The position numbers and the translations under genes are program-made. Below the pieces are notes generated by a model, which searched no databases, had not been told where the DNA came from, and saw only the letters and a program-made list of their open reading frames with translations. This document shows, piece after piece, positions 10,909 through 20,200 of a DNA stretch of 64,000 bases (its first letter is position 1; each line of letters begins with the position of its first letter). This DNA comes from Allacma fusca. Its lineage: Eukaryota > Arthropoda > Collembola > Symphypleona > Sminthuridae. Location: NCBI GenBank assembly GCA_947179485.1, contig OX359250.1, positions 42,850,600 to 42,914,599 of the forward strand. The letters are read 5' to 3'.

Positions 10909-11544
10909 ATGGCAAATAGTAATGTTTCAAAGAGAAGTAGGAAACAGTTGTTTCCAACCAATACAGACTTTGAACCTGAAATCATTTTCGAAATAGACCG
11001 AAATGAAAATCAGCGAGGAAGTTCGATACATCCTACGGTTGATGAGCCATTTCAAAAGATTATAGAGGCTGAGAGGCAAAGAAATGCTGCCAGAATGCGG
11101 AAATCTAGAGCTAACGAAACATCAACGCAGAGAAATGAACGACTTACAAAGGACGCTAAAAGGAAACGTGTTTCGAGAATTGCAGAAACTGTAAAAGAAA
11201 GAGATATGGGACTTACGGAGCGTAGAACTGAAAGACAGAATTCTTTTTTGGACAATGAGACACACGAAGAACGTCGTGATAGGCTACGAGCCGCTACTAC
11301 AAGTAGAATTCGAAACAATCGCCGGTTGTATAATGTTGCCGTTGAACATTTAGTTGAACATCAAGTTGACGAGCATAGCTGCGGTACACTTGCGAATAGT
11401 TGTGAGTTCTGCAGTGCAAATTATTTTGCACTTGAGTTAAACACAACAACAAAATTCACTGCTTGCTGTAAGCAAGGCACTGTCATGTTAGAGAAGATTA
11501 AAGCACCCCGAATTATTATTGAATTTATTTACGAATTCTCATGA
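10909..11544 (+). CDS. Helitron Rep-helicase, N-terminal part (broken frame)
   Basis: This 211-codon frame starts at an ATG 39 bases after the last degenerate repeat unit. It encodes a highly charged Arg/Glu-rich region (residues about 45-145) with repeated short R-x-x-R-x-x-A/R patterns, then a Cys-rich part (CEFC about residues 167-170, CC near 188-189). This matches the N-terminal layout of animal Helitron proteins. The frame ends at 11544, while the continuation (the conserved NIR..NSALALASMGAKID region) lies in the next frame from about 11525. A single-base change therefore splits one gene of roughly 1,480 codons. Expected role: part of the rolling-circle transposase in the nucleus. In this copy the product would stop before the catalytic domains. 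Confidence 0.8.
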   Translation: MANSNVSKRSRKQLFPTNTDFEPEIIFEIDRNENQRGSSIHPTVDEPFQKIIEAERQRNAARMRKSRANETSTQRNERLTKDAKRKRVSRIAETVKERDMGLTERRTERQNSFLDNETHEERRDRLRAATTSRIRNNRRLYNVAVEHLVEHQVDEHSCGTLANSCEFCSANYFALELNTTTKFTACCKQGTVMLEKIKAPRIIIEFIYEFS

Positions 11545-14500
11545 TCATTCAAAAAACTTCTTTCAAAACATACGATGCTTTAATAGTGCGCTTGCATTAG
11601 CATCAATGGGGGCAAAAATAGACTCACGGATGAATGACGGCCGTGGTCCATATGTTTACAAAATTCATGGACAAGTTTATCATTCTGCATCTCCTTTACA
11701 CCCAGTGCAAGGTGAATCTCCAAAATATGCCCAGCTATATATACTGGATCCCGAAGAGGCATTTAGAGCTCGAATGAGCGTTGACGCTAACAGGGACTGC
11801 AATCCAGATTTGATGAAATTATTGGCTAACTTATTGTCAAAAGTAAACAATTATGCACGTGCTTACAAAATGATGTTTGAAGTAGAACGTGAAGAAAACG
11901 ATAGAGCCTTGCTAGAGGGCGTAACTCCAAGAGAGATCACCATGTCTATTTGTACGAATAGAAATGATGACCAACGAAGATACAATGCTCCGCGTTTTAA
12001 TGAAGTTGCAGTTGTATTCACCAACATTGACGGTGAACCACCGTTTGAACGAGACATAAGAGTCTACAGCCGAACAAATAACAAATGTATTCCAATACGT
12101 CAGGCAATATGGAATGAAGACGTAGACCCGATGATATACCCAATATTATTTCCTTACGGTGATAAAGGTTGGAAAGTAGGAATAAATAAAAAGAATATTC
12201 CGTTTGGCAAGGTAATGAATGTTACACTTATGGAGTACTATTCCTACAGATTTTCAATTCGAGATGAGTTTAATCCATTTTTAATGGGTGGAAAATTAAC
12301 TCAGCAAATAGCAGTTGACGCATACGCTAAAGCTGAAGCAAGTAGATTGCAATGGATTCGAACGCATCAAAAGGACCTTCGCGTTGATTTGTACACAGGA
12401 TTACTTGATCATATGGAAAATAGAGCAAATAGTGAAGGTATAAAAGCTGGAAAAGCTGTCATATTACCCAGTAGTTTCTTGGGAAGTCCAAGGAATATGC
12501 AGCAGTTATACCAGGACGCAATGGTAATCGTTAGAAAATATGGTAAACCAGACTTATTTCTAACGATGACTACAAACCCAAAGTGGAAAGAAATCACTCA
12601 AAACTTACTTCCTGGACAAATTGCCAGTGATCGCCCTGATTTAGTTGCAAGGGTTTTCAACATGAAAGTTAATGAATTGTTGAAAGAAATTAAAAAGGAT
12701 AATATTTTAGGTGTTGTAGTCGCCTATGTTTATACTATTGAGTATCAAAAAAGATCACTCCCGCACATTCACATGCTTATAATATTGCATGAAGACTGCA
12801 AACCGAAATCAACAGAGATGATGGATAAATACGTCTCTGCAGAAATACCTGATCGAGAAACTAATCCTCGGCTGTTCGTAAACGTTATGAATCACATGAT
12901 TCATGGTCCGTGCGGAAATCTTAATCCACGTTCTCCATGTATGGGTAACGACAAATGTATAAAGAAATTTCCTAAGTCATTTAGTAACGATACTATTGCT
13001 AACAAGGACGGTTACCCTGTATACCGAAGAAGAGAAGGAACAACAATAATTGTGAATGATAAGCCAATCGATAATCGTTGGGTAGTACCCTATAATGCGT
13101 ATTTGCTACTTAAGTTTAACTGTCACATTAATCTCGAAATTTGTGCGAGTGTGAACAGTATCAAATACTTATTTAAGTATGTATACAAAGGCTATGATTG
13201 CGCTAACATTGAAATTATCGATACTGTAAATGGTCAAGAATATTTAAATCATGATGAAATTAAATCATTTTTGGATTCAAGATATGTTTGTGCACCAGAA
13301 GCATTGTGGAGATTGTTTGGATTTAAGATGCATGACAAATCCCATGCTATAATCAGACTACAGGTGCATTTGGAGAATTTTCACAATGTGTACTTTAAAG
13401 ATGGGGAAGAAGAAAACGCTTTGCAAAGAAAGACTGAAACTACTTTAACAGATTACTTTCATTTAAATGAAAGGTGTCTACATGCAAGACAATTTTTGTA
13501 CCCTGAAATACCAAATAATTTTGTGTTTTCCAAAAATAAGAAATGGGAACTTCGGCAACAGAATTATGATGGAGTCATAGCAAGAATGTACTCAGTAAGT
13601 CCTTCGGACCAGGAGAGATATTTTCTTAGAACGTTGTTGCTAAATATTCGTGGAGCTACAAGTTATGAAAACTTGCGAACTGTAAATGGTGTGACCTACA
13701 GCACATTTAAAGAAACAGCAAAAATACTGGGGTTGTTAGCGGATGACAGCGAGTGGGAGAAAGCTCTACAAGATGCAACAGTTTATGCAATGCCTTCCTC
13801 ATTGCGACAACTATTCGCGTATATTTGTATATTTGGAAACCCTGGAAACGCTTTACAACTTTGGGAAGGGTTTAAACTGGCATTGACAGAGGACTTTGTC
13901 AGAACATTAGACGTTCCCAAGTCAGAAAATGCCGCTTTGGCAGATATAGGACAGGTGCTTCTCCTTCATGGAAAAAATAATGAGCACTACTCATTGCCTA
14001 GACCTGTCAGAATAGAACAGAGTTTACTTGATTTTGATTGTGAATTTGAACGACAACAAGGGGAGACAGATTATGCAAAACTAAATCAGATGCAGAAGCA
14101 TGCTTTTGATTTAGTAATGTATGCAATTGACGATGATTGCAATCAACAACGATGTTTTTATTGGGATGGGATAGGCGGGTCCGGAAAGTCATTAACTTTC
14201 AACGTTCTTTTGAATACATTGAGAGGCCGGGGTGACATTGCTCTGCCATGTTCAAGTACAGGCATTTCTGCAAATTTATTGAAGGGTGGTAGGACTGTGC
14301 ATTCTATGTTCAAATTACCATCAGTTTCTAACATCAGGGGCGCATCTTATGATGCTAAGATTTTAAGAGCTGCGAAATTGATTCTGATTGATGAAGTTAC
14401 CATGTTGTCTAATCTGATTCTAAATGAAATGGATAGGTATCTTAAAGAACTGATGCAGTCAGATAACCCTTTTGGTGGTAAAGTCATTCTTTTGGGGGGT

Positions 14501-15355
14501 GACTGGAGGCAATGTTTAAACGTCGTTAAACATGGAAATAGAGTTTCTATAATAGAATCATGTTTAATAAATAGCCGCATGTGGCCATTATTCAAACAAA
14601 TAAAGCTCACACAAAATATGAGGACTGAACCCGATCAGATAGTCTTTTCAAATTGGCTTTTGAAGCTGGGCAATGGCGAGATTTTAAATTCTTTCGGTTT
14701 ACCCGAGGATAAAGTTGAAATACCTGACGATTTTATTTGCGTAGGATCATTGGTACAAGAGATATTCGGTGCAAGTTTTAGTGCCTTGGATGCAGCTGAA
14801 TTCACCAAAAGAGCAATTCTATGTTCTAAGAATGATGATACCATAAGGCTTAATGAAGATGTATTAGGTAGATTAAATGGTGATCCAAAAACATACTATA
14901 GTATTGACAGTTTGGTGTCAGATGATGTACAAGAACAATTGAACTTTCCCCAGGAGTTTCTGCATTCCCTTACACCGACAGGAATGCCTCCACATAAACT
15001 TATTTTAAAAGTTGGAGCAATTATCATGCTTTTAAGAAATTTAAATACAAGGAAAGGGTTATGTAACGGTACAAGGCTAATAGTTAAGAACTTGGCCAAT
15101 AATGTCATTCATGCACAAATTCTGACAGGAAGTGCCCAAGGCGATATAGTATTCATACCTCGAATTGATTTGATTCCGTCTGACCCGGAAATTCCATTTA
15201 CACTCAAAAGACGACAGTTTCCTGTAAGAGTCAGTTTTGTAATGACTATTAATAAAAGTCAGGGACAAACTTTTGATCGTTTGGGAATATATTTGCCGTC
15301 TCCCGTTTTTACACACGGTCAATTATATGTTGCATTTTCAAGAGCTTCAAGTTAA
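11519..15355 (+). CDS. Helitron Rep endonuclease and PIF1-like helicase
   Basis: Open for 1,278 codons; no ATG is used at the left edge because the frame is entered by a frameshift from the 10909-11544 frame. Rep domain: KPDLFLTMTTNPKW, the HUH motif PHIHML at residues about 415-420, and the two-tyrosine motif YLFKY at about 550-554. Helicase domain: Walker A GIGGSGKS at about 884-891, Walker B LIDEV at about 954-958, GGDWRQ near 993, QNMR near 1031, INKSQGQTF near 1244 and YVAFSR near 1270. Known role: nicking and joining DNA ends by the Rep domain, and strand unwinding by the helicase during rolling-circle transposition. All catalytic motifs are present, but the frame is disrupted at both ends, the second time inside YVAFSRASS at 15355. 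Confidence 0.9.
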   Translation: MNLFTNSHDHSKNFFQNIRCFNSALALASMGAKIDSRMNDGRGPYVYKIHGQVYHSASPLHPVQGESPKYAQLYILDPEEAFRARMSVDANRDCNPDLMKLLANLLSKVNNYARAYKMMFEVEREENDRALLEGVTPREITMSICTNRNDDQRRYNAPRFNEVAVVFTNIDGEPPFERDIRVYSRTNNKCIPIRQAIWNEDVDPMIYPILFPYGDKGWKVGINKKNIPFGKVMNVTLMEYYSYRFSIRDEFNPFLMGGKLTQQIAVDAYAKAEASRLQWIRTHQKDLRVDLYTGLLDHMENRANSEGIKAGKAVILPSSFLGSPRNMQQLYQDAMVIVRKYGKPDLFLTMTTNPKWKEITQNLLPGQIASDRPDLVARVFNMKVNELLKEIKKDNILGVVVAYVYTIEYQKRSLPHIHMLIILHEDCKPKSTEMMDKYVSAEIPDRETNPRLFVNVMNHMIHGPCGNLNPRSPCMGNDKCIKKFPKSFSNDTIANKDGYPVYRRREGTTIIVNDKPIDNRWVVPYNAYLLLKFNCHINLEICASVNSIKYLFKYVYKGYDCANIEIIDTVNGQEYLNHDEIKSFLDSRYVCAPEALWRLFGFKMHDKSHAIIRLQVHLENFHNVYFKDGEEENALQRKTETTLTDYFHLNERCLHARQFLYPEIPNNFVFSKNKKWELRQQNYDGVIARMYSVSPSDQERYFLRTLLLNIRGATSYENLRTVNGVTYSTFKETAKILGLLADDSEWEKALQDATVYAMPSSLRQLFAYICIFGNPGNALQLWEGFKLALTEDFVRTLDVPKSENAALADIGQVLLLHGKNNEHYSLPRPVRIEQSLLDFDCEFERQQGETDYAKLNQMQKHAFDLVMYAIDDDCNQQRCFYWDGIGGSGKSLTFNVLLNTLRGRGDIALPCSSTGISANLLKGGRTVHSMFKLPSVSNIRGASYDAKILRAAKLILIDEVTMLSNLILNEMDRYLKELMQSDNPFGGKVILLGGDWRQCLNVVKHGNRVSIIESCLINSRMWPLFKQIKLTQNMRTEPDQIVFSNWLLKLGNGEILNSFGLPEDKVEIPDDFICVGSLVQEIFGASFSALDAAEFTKRAILCSKNDDTIRLNEDVLGRLNGDPKTYYSIDSLVSDDVQEQLNFPQEFLHSLTPTGMPPHKLILKVGAIIMLLRNLNTRKGLCNGTRLIVKNLANNVIHAQILTGSAQGDIVFIPRIDLIPSDPEIPFTLKRRQFPVRVSFVMTINKSQGQTFDRLGIYLPSPVFTHGQLYVAFSRASS

Positions 15356-15455
15356 AGTAAAAATAGTTGATACGGAACATCAAGGAAAACTACTTGCAGG
15401 TAAAAACGAAACATTTACAACAAATGTTGTGTTTAAGGAAATTTTCAATCGATAA
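15356..15455 (+). pseudogene. Out-of-frame C-terminal tail of the Helitron helicase
   Basis: A stretch encoding VKVKIVDTEHQGKLL follows the stop of the main frame in another frame. The same tail is in H1 and H4, where about 11 more bases lie between AGAGCT and AAAGTAAAA. The shorter spacing here shifts the frame and creates the TAA. This tail is the part of the gene retained in the non-autonomous copies. Confidence 0.65.
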
Positions 15456-16145
15456 GTTAACATTTGTATGTGTAAGCGGGACTAACTCCCAGCCGCGATC
15501 TACGGGTCAAACATGGGGCATGGGCAGGGCCTTGGTGGGAAGTTCCCAAGTGCGCTCAACCATGATATTTTATTTGGATAAGTCTTAAATCTCATTATTC
15601 TCAAGCATATTCTAGCGTCTATGTAAGAGTAAAACCTATGAGTAATTTTCCCTGCTGAGCAATGCTTTCTACTAGTATAATATAAGATACCCTAGAGGTT
15701 TTATTTTTTTGCAGTAATTATGCAGAGAATCCTTTATACTAATCTGAAAGTGATTGTCTTGATGATGATGATGGTGCGAGTCGTCACTTATGTACATGCA
15801 GAGGTTTGGAATATTTTGAAATATTGTATTTGAAATAATATTTGAAATACATTTCGTATTTTGTATTTGGTATTTTTCTCACCGTAAATTTTTAAGGTAT
15901 TTTGTATTTGGTACTTTGTCAGAACCATAAGCCCTATTGTATTTTGTATTTCGTATTTTTAAAATATACGAACGTCATGTTATTCTCTATTTATTTATCT
16001 TGTTGCTTTTGCCAACCCTGTATTTTAAATACAAATGTTAGGCTTCGATAAGCTCCTCTAATGTTCACTTTAATATGAAGGACCAGCTGAATTAATATTC
16101 AGCAACAATTAAACAAAATAATGCAAGAAGTAATTCAGCATGTAT

Positions 16146-16150
16146 ACAAA
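16146..16150. repeat. Target duplication of the BEL element, left
   Basis: ACAAA here and at 22258-22262 flank the LTRs. Five bases fits BEL/Pao integration. The sequence is of low complexity, so the exact limits could shift by a base or two. Confidence 0.5.
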
Positions 16151-16506
16151 CAATTATTTACTTCTTTAATTAGCAATTATCACTCGTTTCTCAATAGATA
16201 CAATAGCACGGTGATATGTGTACATATCGATTACACATCGAATATGTGTAATCGATCATAGCTTGTCTCGCACTGCTACTAATACAGTTGTTACATGTCC
16301 ACACTGTTTTTCCTTCCAAAATCATAATCATGACTTACATTATAAAGCATTGATAGTAATAATCATATGGCTTGAAGTAACATTATTTCAACTTTTTAAA
16401 TAAAAGTTAATAACTTTTTCATTTAAAATTAAACAATATTACATTTTTTAAATTATTTACAATAATTTAACTCAGCTTTTATAATCATTCAATCTACTCG
16501 ACAACA
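16151..16506 (-). repeat. BEL 3' LTR
   Basis: Matches 21910-22257 except for a block at 16215-16237, which here replaces a shorter, different sequence. On the minus strand the LTR starts TGTTGTCGAG. The block creates a perfect inverted repeat TCGATTACACAT / ATGTGTAATCGA (16227-16238 and 16244-16255). Confidence 0.85.
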
Positions 16507-16536
16507 AACTCCTCCCCGTAAGCAAACTTCTGCTTA

Positions 16537-17205
16537 CTAATTTCGGACGTCGAGTAGGCACAATTTCGAAACAGGTCTTCTATAAGTAGCTCCATTTGCA
16601 GTTCTGACATCTACAACACGAATAATGTTATCTCGACCTGGATATGTAGCAATAATTCGTCCTAATGGCCACGCATTTCTTGGCAATTTATCATCGACGA
16701 TAATAACAACTTCATCAATTTGTATATTTCGATGCTGCTTATGCCACTTATTTCGTTGCACTAATATTGGCCTGTACTCCTTGATCCATCTTCTCCAGAA
16801 ATTGTCAGCAAATTTTTGAGAAATTATCCATTGTCTCTTCAAATTTATGGAAGCCGCATCAATTTGCTGAATAACTTGCGTATTCATTCCGCATAGTAAA
16901 TGATTAGGAGTTATGCTTTCAGGGTCTTTCGGATCGACAGAAACATGCGTCAAAGGTCTACTGTTCAGCGTATGCGAAACTTCAGCAAATAAAGTTTGTA
17001 AAGCTTCTTGCCTTAGTACCTGATTTGACAGAACCGCTCTCATATCACGTTTAACTGAACGAATCATTCTTTCCCATGAGCCACCCATGTTAGGTGATGC
17101 CGGAGGAATAAACTTCCACTTAATGCCACGTGTAACCAACTTATTGCTTAACTCAGAATTATCCAACTGCTGAACCAACATTTTGAGCTCATTGTTAGCA
17201 CCCAC
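16537..17205 (-). CDS. BEL integrase C-terminal part (separate frame)
   Basis: This 222-codon minus-strand frame continues the integrase after the main frame is lost near 17195. It carries the NMGGSWERMIRSVK region with the third catalytic acidic residue (Glu), the typical PLTHVS and TPNHLL stretches, and the C-terminal RRPVSKLCLL end of BEL/Pao proteins. It overlaps the main ORF by 58 bases. A one-base loss just after SDNGKNL explains the switch. Because of it, no single protein contains all three acidic residues of the active site, so integration by this copy alone is unlikely. Confidence 0.85.
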   Translation of the reverse strand: MGANNELKMLVQQLDNSELSNKLVTRGIKWKFIPPASPNMGGSWERMIRSVKRDMRAVLSNQVLRQEALQTLFAEVSHTLNSRPLTHVSVDPKDPESITPNHLLCGMNTQVIQQIDAASINLKRQWIISQKFADNFWRRWIKEYRPILVQRNKWHKQHRNIQIDEVVIIVDDKLPRNAWPLGRIIATYPGRDNIIRVVDVRTANGATYRRPVSKLCLLDVRN

Positions 17206-20200
17206 AAGTTTTTTCCATTGTCAGACCAGATGGTATTGATTCTTCCCCGTAAGCCAATCAAACGTCTTATAGCCATAATTGCAGAATCGGTGTTTAATTT
17301 TTCAGCCAATTCCAAATGTACTGCTCTAGTTGCTAAGCATGAGAAAATTACCCCATAACGTTTCTCATAGCGCCTACCAACTCGTACTGAGAGAGGGCCA
17401 AAGTAATCCATACCAGTAAAGTAAAATGGTTTCACATATGGAGTAAGCCGTTCTTCTGGTAATAACCCCATTATTTGTTGAGTTGGATTAGCATTTATCT
17501 TTTTACATACAGGACAATTGAACTGAATGGATTTAATCAGCTGCTTCAAAGAAGGAATCCAATATTTTTGACGCACTTCATTTGCAACTGTCTCTTGCCC
17601 AACGTGCATATGAATGTAGTGGTAGTGTTTTACAAGTAGTTTAGTAAAACCATGATGTCGATCCAAAAGTACTTGATTACAGGCACCTTTATTTGTTCGG
17701 GATGTTAATCGCATCACACCATCATCTACCTTGGGGCATAACAATCTAAGAGAGCTTGTTGAAGGTATTAATTTATTATTTGACAACGCCGTCATTTCCT
17801 TGCTGTAGCACTCCCATTGAATATTTTGCCACCACATCTTCTCAGCATAAATTATTTCATCAGGATTTAGTACTTTAGACTTGTTTGACTTGCCCTTACA
17901 TCTGGAAATGAATCTCATCATCCATGCTGTTGCTCGCAATAACTTGACCATTGATGAGAACTTGTAAACATCAGGAAGACAGGGTCTTAATACAGAAGTC
18001 AAATGTACAAATTCTAGAACCTCATTAACTCCATCAGCATTGATTCTAGATTTCAACTTGAGTTCCTTTGGCCACGCATCAGAACTTAATTTTAGAAATG
18101 AAGGTCCATTAAGCCATCTGCTAGAATTACTTAAATCCACAGCTGCCTCATTTCTAGTTGCTTCATCAGCTACATTGTCTTTACTTGATACCCAATTCCA
18201 TTGCTTTACATCAGTTAGTTCATCAATTTCTCCAAGCCGTTGTGCTACAAATGTCTTGTACCGGTTAGAATCAGAGCGAATCCACCGTAGTACAATTTGA
18301 GAATCGGTCCACAAGAAAGTTTCGGCTATGTTTAAATTATGATGGTATTTGATGAAATCACCCATCCTGCTCCCAGTAACTGCGGCCATCAACTCCAAAC
18401 GAGGAATTGTCATCGGCTTTAAAGGTGCTACTCTAGTTTTTGACATTAAGAACGAAACTCGAATGCCATCAACCGTTTCACATCTTAAATAACCAACAGC
18501 AGTATAGGCCATTGAATTTGCATCACAAAATATGTGAAGTTGAAGTTTAGAACTGGAGCCAAAACCATACCACCTTGGTACAGATATATTGATGAGCAGT
18601 TTTAGTTCATCCAGCCACAAACACCATCTGATGTTTATATCGTCACCAATCGCGTTGTCCCAACCAATTCCACTTTTCCAGATCTTTTGCAATAAAATTT
18701 TGCCTTTGATGTGGTAGTTCGAAATAAATCCGAGAGGATCGAAAATAGACATGATGACTTTTAGAACTTCTCGTTTAGTCGGAATCCGCTCATGTAACAG
18801 TATCTCAGAGGGTACCTTGTGGAACTTAACTTCGAAAATAAAGGCGTCACTATTTGGATCCCATTGTACACCAAGAACTCGTTCTACCGGATACTGACTT
18901 TCGCTCTTAATACATTTCATACCATCAGCTACAAGGTCTTGATCCATATTTGCAAGTATTTGTGGATGACTTGAAATCCAATTACGAATATTAAATCCAC
19001 CAGACTTATGCACATGAATTACATCTTTGATTTGAGCTATAGCTTCTTCAACTGTATCTAAACTGTCTAAATAATCGTCCATGTAATGTCTATTGATGAT
19101 TGCATCGGCTGCTTTAGGATATTCTGCTTCCAATTCTTTTGCAGTTAAGTTTTTTATGTATTGAGCTTGAGATGGTGAACACATAGAACCAAATATCATG
19201 ACAGAAAGCTCATATACTTTTGGTTTCTGCTTCCGATCTTCTCCCCGCCATAAAAAACGCTGGGCTCGACAATCTTCAGGTAGAATCTTAATTTGCAAAA
19301 ACATCTCCTGAATATCCGCCGAAATCGCCACAGCTCTCTGACGAAACTTGAATATAACTCCAGGAAGAGAATTGTACAGGTCCGGCCCAGTAAGTAACTG
19401 ACTATTCAAACTTACTCCATTGGATTTTGCTGCAGCATCCCAAACAACTCTTATTTTCCCAGGTTTATTTGGATTTACAACAGCAAAGTGTGGTAGATAC
19501 CATGTCTTATTCGTTTCAATATTGGCTTCAGCAAACGTTAATTCACGAACATATCCTTTAGCAATGTGATCATCAATCTTGGAACAGTAAGCCTTAGAGA
19601 AATCTGCATCATTGTCCATCTTTTTTTCAATGTGTCGTAATCTTCTTTCTGCTTGGCTTCTGCTTCCGGGAAGAACAACGTCCTTGTTTCGCCAAAGCAA
19701 ACCAGTCATCCATCGATTATTGACACGAGTTGAACTATTTTCCATAATATTTAATGCTAACTTATCTTCTCGAGATTTAGCGTTCTCATGCTTATTCTGT
19801 ACTTCAAGCGATTCAAGCTTAAAGTAACTTTTTACAAGATCATGTAACATATCATTTTCAGAATCTGTACAATAGTTAACAACTAGATCTGTAAGATCTT
19901 TACAAAAATTTACATTGCCGTGTAACACCCAACCAAGTTTAGTACGAGATGCTACAGGTGCATTTGTGGGGCCTTCTATTAATTCTCTAGTGACAATTAA
20001 ATCAACATGATCTTGACCAATAAGAATCTTTGGTGTAGCATTTTGATACACTTGAATGTTCAGACTATCTAAATGTGTCCACTTTTTCTTAATTCGAACA
20101 GTTTGTGGTGTTAAATTCAAATTAGTAACTGTCTTTACATTTTTCAATTTAAATGTTTCTGTAGTAGATGAATTTGTTAGAGATAAATTTACTAATTTAC

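Larger units (their letters stand above)
6789..15675 (+). mobile_element. Complete autonomous-type Helitron, 8,887 bp
   Basis: The 5' end is A|TCTCTACATTATAAC at 6789 and the 3' end CTAG|T at 15675, with a partly eroded hairpin (CCCTGCTGAGCA) just upstream. The boundaries are proven by the target. The left flank ends ..CATACTCACTCCA and the right flank starts TATAATATAAGAT; the uninterrupted sequence CTCCATATAATATAAGAT is at 28906-28923. There is no target duplication and insertion is between A and T, as known for Helitrons. Inside, in order: leader with a probable intron, a large minisatellite, and a Rep-helicase reading frame broken near its N-terminus and again near its C-terminus. This copy is probably immobile on its own. 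Confidence 0.9.
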
